Positions 8,110-16,712 of a DNA stretch of 64,000 nt are shown piece after piece. The translations under genes were made by a program, and so were the position numbers. A model generated the notes under the pieces. It worked only from the letters and a program-made list of their open reading frames with translations. It was not told where the DNA came from and did not search any database. Every line of letters starts with the position of its first letter. Position 1 is the stretch's first letter. The stretch comes from Bacteroidales bacterium (GTDB lineage Bacteria > Bacteroidota > Bacteroidia > Bacteroidales > UBA932): NCBI GenBank assembly GCA_015060405.1, contig SUYN01000004.1:1-64000 (forward strand), in the 5' to 3' direction.

Positions 8110-9240
8110 ATGTCAGTAATAATCAAGACAGTTTCCACCAGAAAGGAACTCAAGCAATTCGTTAGATTCGCAAACCGCCTTTATAAAGGACATCCTTATT
8201 ATGTGCCGTGCATGCCCGATGACGACATGACAGTCTTCAACAGGGAGAAGAACGGCGCTTTTGATTTCTGTGAGGCCGAACTCTATCTTGCATATAAGAA
8301 TGACGAACTCGTAGGCCGCGTTGCAGCCATAGTCAACAACAAGGCGAATGAGGCCTGGAAGGTGAAGCAGGTCCGCTTCGGCTGGATAGACTTCGTGGAT
8401 GACCTTGAAGTGTCAGCAGCCCTTCTCGATGCTGTGTCGGAATTCGGACGCAGACATGGCATGACTTCCATCGTAGGCCCGCTCGGGTTCACCGATTTCG
8501 ATCCCGAAGGAATGCTCGTGGAAGGCTTCGACAGGATGGGAACCATGGCCATGATCTACAATCATCCTTACTATCCTGAGCACATGGTGAAGCATGGATA
8601 CGTAAAGGAGACAGACTGGATGGAGTTCCGCATCAGGATTCCGGAGACCCTGCCAGAAAGGCACCAGAAGCTTGCTCAGCTGGTAATGGAGAGGAACAAG
8701 CTCAGGATAGTGAAGAAGACCCGCAAGCAGATCCGCGACGAGAAGTACGGACACAAGCTTTTCCGTCTGATCAACGACACATACTGCATTCTCTACGGAT
8801 ATTCACTTCTCTCGGAGAAGCAGATCGATTCATACGTTGACCAGTATCTCGGCCTTCTTGACCTGAGGATGGTCAGCTTCATCGAGGACGAGCATGGAGA
8901 ACTCGTGGCAGCGGGAGTCACAATGCCTTCTCTGTCCGATGCCCTCCAGAAATGCAACGGAGAGATGCTGCCGTTCGGCTGGTGGCATCTTGTCAAGAAC
9001 ATGTATCTGAAGAAGCCGGAGACAGTGGATCTCCTCCTCATAGGCGTAAAGCCGGAACTCCAGAACAAGGGCGTCACTACCCTTCTGTTTCAGGACCTTT
9101 TCACCAATTTCAAGAAGCTCGGCTTCAAGTATGCCGAGACAAGCGCCGAACTTGAGACCAACACCAAGGTGCAGGCCATGTGGAGGGGCTTTGACAACGA
9201 ACAGCATAAACGTCGCAGAGTGTTCGGTAAGGAATTATGA
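8110..9240 (+). CDS. GNAT-fold acyltransferase, 376 aa
   Basis: This long two-lobed protein resembles the conserved Bacteroidales GNAT-like family that starts with a degenerate N-terminal lobe (LYKGHPYYVPCMPDD) and ends with an active C-terminal lobe. That lobe includes LLLIGVKPELQNKGVTTLLFQDL, where the R/Q-x-x-G-x-G loop is present as QNKGVT, and a final ETNTKVQAMW strand. It is soluble. The substrate is unknown. Its stop overlaps the rarA start by ATGA, so they are translated together, although no functional link is obvious. Confidence 0.75.
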   Translation: MSVIIKTVSTRKELKQFVRFANRLYKGHPYYVPCMPDDDMTVFNREKNGAFDFCEAELYLAYKNDELVGRVAAIVNNKANEAWKVKQVRFGWIDFVDDLEVSAALLDAVSEFGRRHGMTSIVGPLGFTDFDPEGMLVEGFDRMGTMAMIYNHPYYPEHMVKHGYVKETDWMEFRIRIPETLPERHQKLAQLVMERNKLRIVKKTRKQIRDEKYGHKLFRLINDTYCILYGYSLLSEKQIDSYVDQYLGLLDLRMVSFIEDEHGELVAAGVTMPSLSDALQKCNGEMLPFGWWHLVKNMYLKKPETVDLLLIGVKPELQNKGVTTLLFQDLFTNFKKLGFKYAETSAELETNTKVQAMWRGFDNEQHKRRRVFGKEL

Positions 9241-10547
9241 TCAGTGACGACAACATAGGACGCAGCAGAATGCTTCCTCCACTTCCTGAAAGAATGCGCC
9301 CACATGACCTTGAAGGTTATGTGGGTCAGCGTCATCTTATAGGTCCCGGATGCATATTAAGGAACATGATAGAGAGCGGGAACCTCTCTTCGTTCATCCT
9401 GTGGGGGCCTCCCGGGGTCGGAAAGACGACTCTGTCGCGCATTGTAGCCAAGTCCCTGAACCGGGAATTCTTTACCTTGTCTGCAGTAAGCGCCGGGGTG
9501 AAGGATGTAAGGGAAGTCATAGAAAAGGCCCGTTCTAATTCCCTGTTCTCAAGCGGGCTCTCACCAATATTGTTCATTGATGAGATCCATCGCTTCAACA
9601 AGTCCCAGCAGGATGCCCTCCTGGGTGCAGTCGAAGACGGAACCATAGTCCTGATAGGTGCGACCACAGAGAATCCTTCCTTTGAAGTCATAACTCCCCT
9701 TCTGTCGCGCTGTCAGGTCTTCGTGCTGAAGTCTCTTGGCAAGGATGACCTCCAGATGCTTCTTGACCGTGCCCTCGGACAGGATGAAGTCCTCAAGCAC
9801 AGGGACATCAAGGTGAAAGAGACGGAGGCCCTTTTCAGACATGCCGCCGGAGATGCCCGAAAACTCCTGAATATCCTCGAGATAGTGGTGGGGTCCTTCG
9901 GTAACTCTTCTGTTGTAGTTATTGACAATAAGGTTGTTACGTCCTGCCTTCAGGAAAACACGGCAATATATGACAAAGGGGGCGAGATGCACTATGATGT
10001 GATCTCTGCCTTCATAAAGAGCGTGCGCGGATCCGATCCGAATGCAGCCGTCTACTACCTTGCACGTATGCTTGACGGCGGTGAAGATCCCCTCTTCATA
10101 GCAAGGCGCCTCTGCATCCTGGCTGCCGAGGATGTGGGACTTGCAAATCCCAATGCCCTTCTTCTTGCGAACTCATGCTTCCAGATCGTACACAGCATAG
10201 GTATGCCGGAGGCCCGCATTCCACTTGCGGAATGTACAATATACCTTGCCTCATCGGCAAAGAGCAATTCAGCATATATGGCTATAAATGATGCGCTCGC
10301 AGTGGCGAAGGAGACTCAGATGGCTTCTGTGCCCCTGTATTTGAGGAATGCGCCGACACAGCTCATGGCTGAACTTGGATATTCTGACGGATATAAATAT
10401 GCCCATGACTATCCGGGACATTTTGCCGATCTCGAATTCATGCCTGAAGAGCTGAAGGGGCATAAATTCTATGAACCTGCCGACAACAGGCAGGAAGAGG
10501 CTCTGCGCTCTCGTCTTGAAGCGCTTTGGCCGAAGTATTATAAATAA
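9237..10547 (+). CDS. rarA: Replication-associated recombination protein A, AAA+ ATPase
   Basis: The 436-residue protein is RarA (MgsA), which acts at stalled replication forks. Walker A GPPGVGKTT is at 57-65, Walker B LFIDEIHRF near 111-119, and sensor 1 in GATTENPSFEV. The C-terminal half carries the family block around LARMLDGGEDPLFIARRL and EDVGLANP. Length is normal for the family. The start ATG lies in an ATGA overlap with the GNAT gene. It converges on tamL. Confidence 0.95.
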   Translation: MISDDNIGRSRMLPPLPERMRPHDLEGYVGQRHLIGPGCILRNMIESGNLSSFILWGPPGVGKTTLSRIVAKSLNREFFTLSAVSAGVKDVREVIEKARSNSLFSSGLSPILFIDEIHRFNKSQQDALLGAVEDGTIVLIGATTENPSFEVITPLLSRCQVFVLKSLGKDDLQMLLDRALGQDEVLKHRDIKVKETEALFRHAAGDARKLLNILEIVVGSFGNSSVVVIDNKVVTSCLQENTAIYDKGGEMHYDVISAFIKSVRGSDPNAAVYYLARMLDGGEDPLFIARRLCILAAEDVGLANPNALLLANSCFQIVHSIGMPEARIPLAECTIYLASSAKSNSAYMAINDALAVAKETQMASVPLYLRNAPTQLMAELGYSDGYKYAHDYPGHFADLEFMPEELKGHKFYEPADNRQEEALRSRLEALWPKYYK

Positions 10548-10559
10548 CAGCTTACATTT

Positions 10560-10582
10560 GTCCTGCAGAGTGTTGCAGGGAC
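10560..10582. terminator. Possible terminator between rarA and tamL
   Basis: GTCCTGCA and TGCAGGGAC pair with one bulge around a short loop, in the gap between convergent genes, followed by TTCTTC. Confidence 0.35.
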
Positions 10583-10633
10583 TTCTTCAGGCATATATCC
10601 CATTTCATGTATGCAGTCCTGCAAGTGATAGAT

Positions 10634-12811
10634 TTAGAACGGATAACCGACTCCGAAGTGGAGCACGTTATTGCCCTTCTTCAGCCAGTCTGACGGGCCT
10701 ATCCATTTCTGCTCCAATGCAGGATTGTGGAACTTGATACCGTAGTCGAAACGCAGAAGCATGACTCCGAAGTCCAGACGCAGGCCTACCCCCCAGTTGG
10801 CAGCTATGCTGTCGCCGAGATTCTTCCATCTGAATATCGCTGACTCCATCTCCTTGGAGCCCTTGTGTTCCAGCATCCATATGTTTCCGGCATCCACAAA
10901 GACAGCTCCAGCAAACTTCCAGGCAATGTCAAAGCGGTATTCGATGTTGGCTTCAAGCTTCATGTCGCCAGTCTGGTTAGGGATTATGAAGGATTTGTCC
11001 ATCTGAGACGTTCCAGGGCCGACTGTCCTTACCTGCCAACCTCTGAGACTGTTGGAACCACCCCCGTAGAAGTGCTTCTCGAACGGCAGAGCCGTGGAGT
11101 TGCCATAGGCGTATCCGGCTCCGGCCAGAATCCTTGTGGCAAGCGACTGGCCCATCCTCTTGCCCCAGACCCAGGTCTTGCCAAGAGTAAGCTCTCCCCT
11201 GACATATTGAGAGTAAGGGGTGTTCCATATCATCCTCGAGCCGTTGGCGTCCTCCCGCATGAGAGGATTGAAGGCACTGAGCAGATTACCGGCCACATCT
11301 ATCTGCAATCTCGAATAGAAATAGGTCTCGTCAGGAATGTTGGAGCTGTTTGTCGTGTAATAGAATGTCGCTCCGGAACCGAGGTCGAAGTGGTCCTGAT
11401 AGGCGTTACGCAGGAAAGGGTCGTTTGCCAGTGTGCTGTAGAAGTCTTCATCCATGCTGAAGAGTCTGATGATATTCAGCTGGAGAGGATAGACCTGGTA
11501 GAAGTACTTCCTGTTCATGTTGCCGTTGTAGCCGTACGAGGTGGATATCATGTTCCTCTTGTACTCTGGACGGTTCTGGTAGTTGAATGAAAGGCTGATG
11601 TCTGTGCGTGGTATCTCCTGGTCGAACAGTCTGTACGGAAGCGGGAAGAATCTCGGAAGGCTCAGGCTGGCTGATGCTCCGAATTCGGTGGAACGCACAT
11701 TGTCGCTCAGCTTGAACTGGGAATTGTTCATGAAGCTTAGGTTGAGCCATTCTCCCCCATGGAATATGTTCTTGTGGAAATAAGACAGCTGAGGCGAAAG
11801 TCCCCACAGTCCCGAAGAATTTGTGGACAATTCGAAGTTCACCTTCATACCCTGAAGCCTGGACTGGGTGAGGACGATGGAGCAGTCCACAAGATTCGTG
11901 TCCACCTTGTTCATCCCGATGTTGACGCTGCTGAAAACATCCAGAGCGGAAAACCTTGAATATGTGTTGCTTACGACGTCTGCGTCATAGAGGTCGCCAG
12001 GTACGATGGTATTGAAGTTATAGAGGATGTTCTCCTTTATCTTCAGATCCTTCGGATAGGATATGCTAATGTCGTTGAAATAGAAGCGGCGGATAGGCTC
12101 CGCTTCTTTGGGCGACTCGTTTCTGGTGTACTCGTTGACCGTCATGTCCAGAAGCGCATAGCCCGGCACGCTGATGGTGTCCGCCTCGAAGAAGTAGTTG
12201 TTCTTGCTGAAATCGTAGAAGCCCTGGTTCCTGAGCTTGCTGCTCGACCTTTCTGTCTCGACTTCAAGAAGGCTTTCAGCCAGAAAGTCGCCCTTCTTTA
12301 TGGTGATTCCGCTTGTGTCTGCCAGAAAGGCTTCTCTGAATTCGCCGTGTTCCGGAATGTTGATTGTGATGTCCTTGATCGGGTAGCGCCTGCCCAAGGT
12401 CACATTGTACTTGATGTCTACCTGCTTGCCCGTTGTCCAGATCTCTGCATTTACTTTCGACCCGTAGTAGCCTATGTATTCGAGGTGGTTCTCTATGTTT
12501 TCAACGGACGTCTCTACAAGTTCCGGCTTATATACGACCGGAGCCCTTCCGATGTTTGTAAGGAACCTGTCCCACGGTCCGCCCTTTCCGTTTTTCCAGT
12601 TATATACATAAAGGAAAGGGCTCCAGCCGAGGCTTTCGTTCTGCTTGAGGTATTTGTTGAGCTGGCTGGGGTTGAATTTCTTGTCATTGGTGATCTCTAT
12701 CCTGTTTCTGCGCAGGCGGTATTCATCTTCCTTGAGAACACGTGTAGTGCTGCAGGCAGACAGAAACAGCATGGCAAGAGCCATGAATATGACATTCAAT
12801 CCCTTTTTCAT
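10634..12811 (-). CDS. tamL: TamL-type BamA/Omp85 outer-membrane lipoprotein
   Basis: The 725-residue protein has a lipoprotein signal ending LSAC at Cys20, POTRA-like segments across the first half (for example RRYPIKDITINIPEHGEF), and an Omp85 barrel in the second half with HFYGGGSNSLRGW (the loop-6 RGW-type motif) and a final FGVGYPF. In Bacteroidetes the TamA homologue is such a lipoprotein, called TamL, that works with TamB to insert outer-membrane proteins. TamB is not in the window. A minus-strand TAAATTTG promoter lies at 12825-12832, 13 bp before the ATG. Confidence 0.85.
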   Translation of the reverse strand: MKKGLNVIFMALAMLFLSACSTTRVLKEDEYRLRRNRIEITNDKKFNPSQLNKYLKQNESLGWSPFLYVYNWKNGKGGPWDRFLTNIGRAPVVYKPELVETSVENIENHLEYIGYYGSKVNAEIWTTGKQVDIKYNVTLGRRYPIKDITINIPEHGEFREAFLADTSGITIKKGDFLAESLLEVETERSSSKLRNQGFYDFSKNNYFFEADTISVPGYALLDMTVNEYTRNESPKEAEPIRRFYFNDISISYPKDLKIKENILYNFNTIVPGDLYDADVVSNTYSRFSALDVFSSVNIGMNKVDTNLVDCSIVLTQSRLQGMKVNFELSTNSSGLWGLSPQLSYFHKNIFHGGEWLNLSFMNNSQFKLSDNVRSTEFGASASLSLPRFFPLPYRLFDQEIPRTDISLSFNYQNRPEYKRNMISTSYGYNGNMNRKYFYQVYPLQLNIIRLFSMDEDFYSTLANDPFLRNAYQDHFDLGSGATFYYTTNSSNIPDETYFYSRLQIDVAGNLLSAFNPLMREDANGSRMIWNTPYSQYVRGELTLGKTWVWGKRMGQSLATRILAGAGYAYGNSTALPFEKHFYGGGSNSLRGWQVRTVGPGTSQMDKSFIIPNQTGDMKLEANIEYRFDIAWKFAGAVFVDAGNIWMLEHKGSKEMESAIFRWKNLGDSIAANWGVGLRLDFGVMLLRFDYGIKFHNPALEQKWIGPSDWLKKGNNVLHFGVGYPF

Positions 12812-12824
12812 ATGAATATATATG

Positions 12825-12832
12825 CAAATTTA
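12825..12832 (-). promoter_or_regulatory. TAnnTTTG promoter of tamL
   Basis: Minus-strand TAAATTTG lies 13 bp before the tamL ATG. Confidence 0.5.
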
Positions 12833-12896
12833 TCTTAAAGTGACGTCATCTCAAAATTTTAGCCAAAATAAATATGTCTTTTTGCCAAATAAATGA

Positions 12897-12904
12897 TAAC
12901 TTTG
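12897..12904 (+). promoter_or_regulatory. TAnnTTTG promoter of the SpoU methyltransferase operon
   Basis: TAACTTTG lies 43 bp before the ATG at 12948, in the divergent gap with tamL. Confidence 0.5.
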
Positions 12905-12947
12905 CTTTGTTTCGCGTCTTGCGGAACCTGATCAGAAACGAACCCAA

Positions 12948-13703
12948 ATGGCGAATATTTCCAATAATGACATCAAACGAGTCAAGTCTCTGCAACAGAA
13001 GAAGTTCAGGGATGAGACCGGACTTTTTACCGTAGAGGGTGAAAAGATGGTGGAAGAGGCTGTACGCTCACCTTTCAAAGTGGAGTGCATCTATCACAGG
13101 AACGATATAGGCGAAGAGGCCATGAAGAGGATCTCTGCCCTTGCATCTCCCTCCCCTGTGCTTGCAGTCGTACGCAAGCCCTCGGACATATATATAGATG
13201 ATCTCGGCCGGCTGGCACCTGAGTTTTCGAAGGGAGGGCTCTATCTTGCCCTCGACACCATCAGGGACCCCGGAAACCTCGGCACCATCCTCCGCATTGC
13301 CGACTGGTTCGGAATCGATGCCGTCTTTGCGACCAGAGACACTGTGGATGTGTTCAACCCGAAGGTCGTGCAGGCGACCATGGGAGCAGTCTTCCGTGTA
13401 AAGCTTCATTATGTGGATCTTCCGGCATTGTCGGAAGTGGTTCTGTCAGCAGGCGGCAAGGTCTACGGCACATTCCTGGACGGAAGGAACATATATTCAA
13501 GAACACTTGACACAGGTACTGACTGTCCTGTGATGATAGTCATCGGAAACGAATCCGAGGGAATTTCGCCTGCAATGGAGAAACTGGTGACAGACAAGCT
13601 CTACATACCGCCTTATCCGGCGGATGATCCGGGATCGGAATCCCTCAATGCAGCAGTGGCGGCCGCACTGACTGTGGCAGAATTCAGAAGACGACTGTTT
13701 TGA
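12948..13703 (+). CDS. SpoU/TrmH-family RNA 2'-O-methyltransferase
   Basis: The 251-residue protein has the N-terminal RNA-binding substrate domain (IKRVKSLQQKKFRDETGLFTVEG) and the SPOUT knot motifs: DTIRDPGNLGTILR (motif 1), VIGNESEGIS (motif 2) and SLNAAVAAALTVAEFRR (motif 3). It methylates a ribose 2'-OH in rRNA or tRNA using S-adenosylmethionine. The exact site cannot be told. It is followed after 26 bp by the REC/PPDK gene on the same strand, so they may be one transcript. Confidence 0.9.
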   Translation: MANISNNDIKRVKSLQQKKFRDETGLFTVEGEKMVEEAVRSPFKVECIYHRNDIGEEAMKRISALASPSPVLAVVRKPSDIYIDDLGRLAPEFSKGGLYLALDTIRDPGNLGTILRIADWFGIDAVFATRDTVDVFNPKVVQATMGAVFRVKLHYVDLPALSEVVLSAGGKVYGTFLDGRNIYSRTLDTGTDCPVMIVIGNESEGISPAMEKLVTDKLYIPPYPADDPGSESLNAAVAAALTVAEFRRRLF

Positions 13704-13729
13704 TACAATCCAATTAACCTGACACAACC

Positions 13730-16702
13730 ATGAACACCCTTGAGCCTAAACTTCTTAAGGAATTGAATAATGCTGATTATGAGTCACTTATGGGCTACCG
13801 CGTAAGGCGGATCCTGATGATATGCAGCAACTACGACACCTTCATCCTCGAAGAGGACGGACAGATCGAGACTCAGATATACAGGGAATATATTGACCTT
13901 AACCTCAGCACCCCGCCTAAGTTTGTCTGGGTGCAGACCTCTGCTCAGGCCCGTGAGGTCCTTCAGACCACTGTCGGCATTGACATGATCATTTGCATGT
14001 ATAATGTGGGTGACCAGGAGGTGTTCAATCTTGCATCTGACCTTAAGAAGGAGGGGCGGAGCATTCCGTTCGTGCTTCTTACGCATTTCTCCAAGGAAGT
14101 GTACAGGAGAATAGCCGGCCAGGACACTTCTGCAATAGACTACATGTTCAGCTGGCATGGAAATGCTGATCTGATTGTGGCCATCATCAAATTGTTCGAG
14201 GACCTGAAGAATGCAGACAATGACATACTTGAAGTCGGTGTACAGAGCATTCTCCTGGTCGAGGATTCCGTGAGGTACTATTCAACCTATCTACCGGAAC
14301 TGTACAAGATGATCCTCAAGCAGAGTACAGAGTTTCTTAAGGAGACCCTTAATGAACAGCAGCGCAAGCACATGAAGCGTTCGCGCCCGAAGATCCTTTT
14401 GGCTACCAATCTCGACGATGCGATGAGCATGTACGAAAAGTACAAGTCGAATCTTCTCGGAGTGATTTCTGATGTAGGATTCTGCTGTCACAGGGGTGAA
14501 GGAAGCGACAAGGAGCAGCTTGATGCCGGAATACAACTGGTGAGCCACATCAAGGCTGATGACCCGATGATGCCGGTTCTCCTGCAGTCATCTCAGGATT
14601 GCATATCAGCTGAGGCTGAGCGACTTGGGGTAGGCTTTCTAAGGAAATACTCCAAGACCCTGATGATCCAGCTCTATGACTACATAAGGGACGAGTTCGC
14701 CTTCGGAGACTTTGTGTTCAGAGATTCATCGAAGATAGAATATGGACGTGCAGCCAATCTCAAGGAACTGGAGCATCTGATGCGCGAAGTTCCTGACGAG
14801 GTGCTTCTGGCCAACACTTCCAAGAACATGCTCTCGAAGTGGTTCATGGCGAGGGGCCTGTTCACCCTCGGTTCCAAGTTCAAGAAGGTCTCTGAAAGCC
14901 ATTTCGCGAATATAGGGGAGCTGAGGGCTTATGTTTCGCAGCAGATTCATGACTATCATGCACTTACAGGTCGCGGAGTGATCGCGCATTTCGATTCTTC
15001 AAGCTACGGAAGGCATATATGGTTCTCAAGGATGGGAGACGGCTCTCTCGGCGGGAAGGCCAGAGGACTGGCTTTCCTGAACAGTCTTGTTTACAAGCAC
15101 GGCCTTTCTTCAAGATATGAGAATGTAAAGATCTCGATTCCGCGCACCGTGGTCATTGCAACCGACTACTTCGACCAGTTCATTCTGGAGAATGATCTTC
15201 AGTATGTCATTGATTCAGAGGTCTCTGATGAGGAGATACTCTCGGAATTCGTGGCATCACGACTTCCTGAGAAGCTTGTAGACGAGCTGAGGGCCTTCGT
15301 CGAGACGACGCGCTCCCCTCTTGCCGTCCGTTCAAGTTCGAAGCTGGAAGACAGCAGCTACCAACCCTTTGCAGGAGTCTATTCTACCTACATGATTCCG
15401 CTTGTGGAAAACAGGGACCAGATGCTCCGAATGCTCGGCAAGGCCATCAAGAGCGTCTATGCTTCTGTCTTCTACAACGGCAGCAGGACATATATACAGA
15501 CGACAGCCAACCTCCTGAGCGAGGAAAAGATGGCTGTTGTCGTGCAGAGCATATGCGGCTCGGAACATAACGGACTTTACTATCCGCTTATGTCAGGAGT
15601 TGCCCGTTCGGTGAATTTCTATCCGCTCGGTAATGAAAAGCCGGAAGACGGCATCGTTGACCTGGCTTTCGGGCTCGGAAAGACAGTCGTGGACGGGGGC
15701 AACACGCTAAGGTTCAATCCTAAATATCCGAAAAAGATCCTCCAGCTGTCTGAGACCAAGCTTGCCTTGAGGGACACCCAGAAGATGATGTATGCCCTTG
15801 ACTTGCGTCCGGGAGCCTTCAAGATCTCCCGTGATGAAGGCATCAACCTCATGCATGCACCTATAGCTGAAGTGCTTCCTGACAGTTCACATCCGGAACT
15901 TGTGGCTTCGACCTTCAGCGTCGAGAACAACAGGATGCTTCCCGGCATCACTGCAAAGGGCCCGCGCGTCATCTCCTTCGATGCAATCCTGAAATATAAC
16001 AGATATCCAGTGGCCAAGATCCTCTCCGACCTCATGCAGATCTGCAAGGACGAACTCATGTGCGACATAGAGATGGAGTTTGCCGCAGACGTGACCAAGG
16101 AAGGAATTCTCAACATGAAGCTCCTGCAGGTGCGCCCTGTCGGAGAATACAATGAGGAGCACAACATCTCCATAAGCAAGGCAGCCGAGCAGATGGACAA
16201 CATCATCATCAAGTCCACAAAAGCACTCGGCTCCGGCCATATCGAGAACATAGGATATATCCTTCATGTACCATCGGCTACTTTCGACAGCGCCAGGACA
16301 AAGGAGATGGCAGCAGAGATTGCCGCCATGAATGACAAGATGAAGAAGAAAGGGGCCAATTATCTGCTCATAGGTCCGGGAAGGTGGGGCTCGTCAGACC
16401 CATGGCTTGGCATTCCGGTGCTCTGGAACGAGATTTCTGAAGCAAGGATGATCGTGGAAAGCGCAATTCCAGGCTATCAGATAGAGCCAAGTCAGGGAAC
16501 CCATTTCTTCCAGAACATAACTTCACTTGGAGTAGGCTATCTTACAGTCGACACTGTCAGAGGAGACGGATATATAGATGAACAAGCCATCTCCGCACTG
16601 GAATGTGTTGAAGAAGGCCTGTACACCAGATTATACAAGGCTCCGGAAGGGCTTGACGGGTATATAGACCGTTCGTCCAATGAAGCCATCGTAGGCTTTT
16701 AG
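13730..16702 (+). CDS. Receiver-like plus PPDK N-terminal (PEP/pyruvate-binding) fusion protein
   Basis: The 990-residue protein begins with a degenerate receiver-like domain (about 20-160) and a second, more complete one starting SILLVEDSVRYYS near 172, with an acidic ED pair and a candidate phospho-acceptor in GVISDVGF. From about 437, SLGGKARGLAFLNSL opens the ATP-grasp domain of pyruvate phosphate dikinase, with LAVRSSSKLEDSSYQPFAGVYS near 530. The swivelling phospho-histidine domain and the PEP-binding barrel of true PpdK or PpsA are not seen; the end (IGPGRWGSSDPWLGIPV) is a family-specific tail. So it probably binds ATP, but a phosphotransfer role is unproven. Confidence 0.8.
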   Translation: MNTLEPKLLKELNNADYESLMGYRVRRILMICSNYDTFILEEDGQIETQIYREYIDLNLSTPPKFVWVQTSAQAREVLQTTVGIDMIICMYNVGDQEVFNLASDLKKEGRSIPFVLLTHFSKEVYRRIAGQDTSAIDYMFSWHGNADLIVAIIKLFEDLKNADNDILEVGVQSILLVEDSVRYYSTYLPELYKMILKQSTEFLKETLNEQQRKHMKRSRPKILLATNLDDAMSMYEKYKSNLLGVISDVGFCCHRGEGSDKEQLDAGIQLVSHIKADDPMMPVLLQSSQDCISAEAERLGVGFLRKYSKTLMIQLYDYIRDEFAFGDFVFRDSSKIEYGRAANLKELEHLMREVPDEVLLANTSKNMLSKWFMARGLFTLGSKFKKVSESHFANIGELRAYVSQQIHDYHALTGRGVIAHFDSSSYGRHIWFSRMGDGSLGGKARGLAFLNSLVYKHGLSSRYENVKISIPRTVVIATDYFDQFILENDLQYVIDSEVSDEEILSEFVASRLPEKLVDELRAFVETTRSPLAVRSSSKLEDSSYQPFAGVYSTYMIPLVENRDQMLRMLGKAIKSVYASVFYNGSRTYIQTTANLLSEEKMAVVVQSICGSEHNGLYYPLMSGVARSVNFYPLGNEKPEDGIVDLAFGLGKTVVDGGNTLRFNPKYPKKILQLSETKLALRDTQKMMYALDLRPGAFKISRDEGINLMHAPIAEVLPDSSHPELVASTFSVENNRMLPGITAKGPRVISFDAILKYNRYPVAKILSDLMQICKDELMCDIEMEFAADVTKEGILNMKLLQVRPVGEYNEEHNISISKAAEQMDNIIIKSTKALGSGHIENIGYILHVPSATFDSARTKEMAAEIAAMNDKMKKKGANYLLIGPGRWGSSDPWLGIPVLWNEISEARMIVESAIPGYQIEPSQGTHFFQNITSLGVGYLTVDTVRGDGYIDEQAISALECVEEGLYTRLYKAPEGLDGYIDRSSNEAIVGF

Positions 16703-16712
16703 ATTGCCCTTT

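Noticed and set aside
10865..11590. 241-aa open frame on the plus strand
   Set aside because: It is the antisense of the tamL coding region and has no promoter or recognisable domain.
15619..16251. 210-aa open frame on the minus strand
   Set aside because: It is the antisense of the REC/PPDK gene, which has clear domains.
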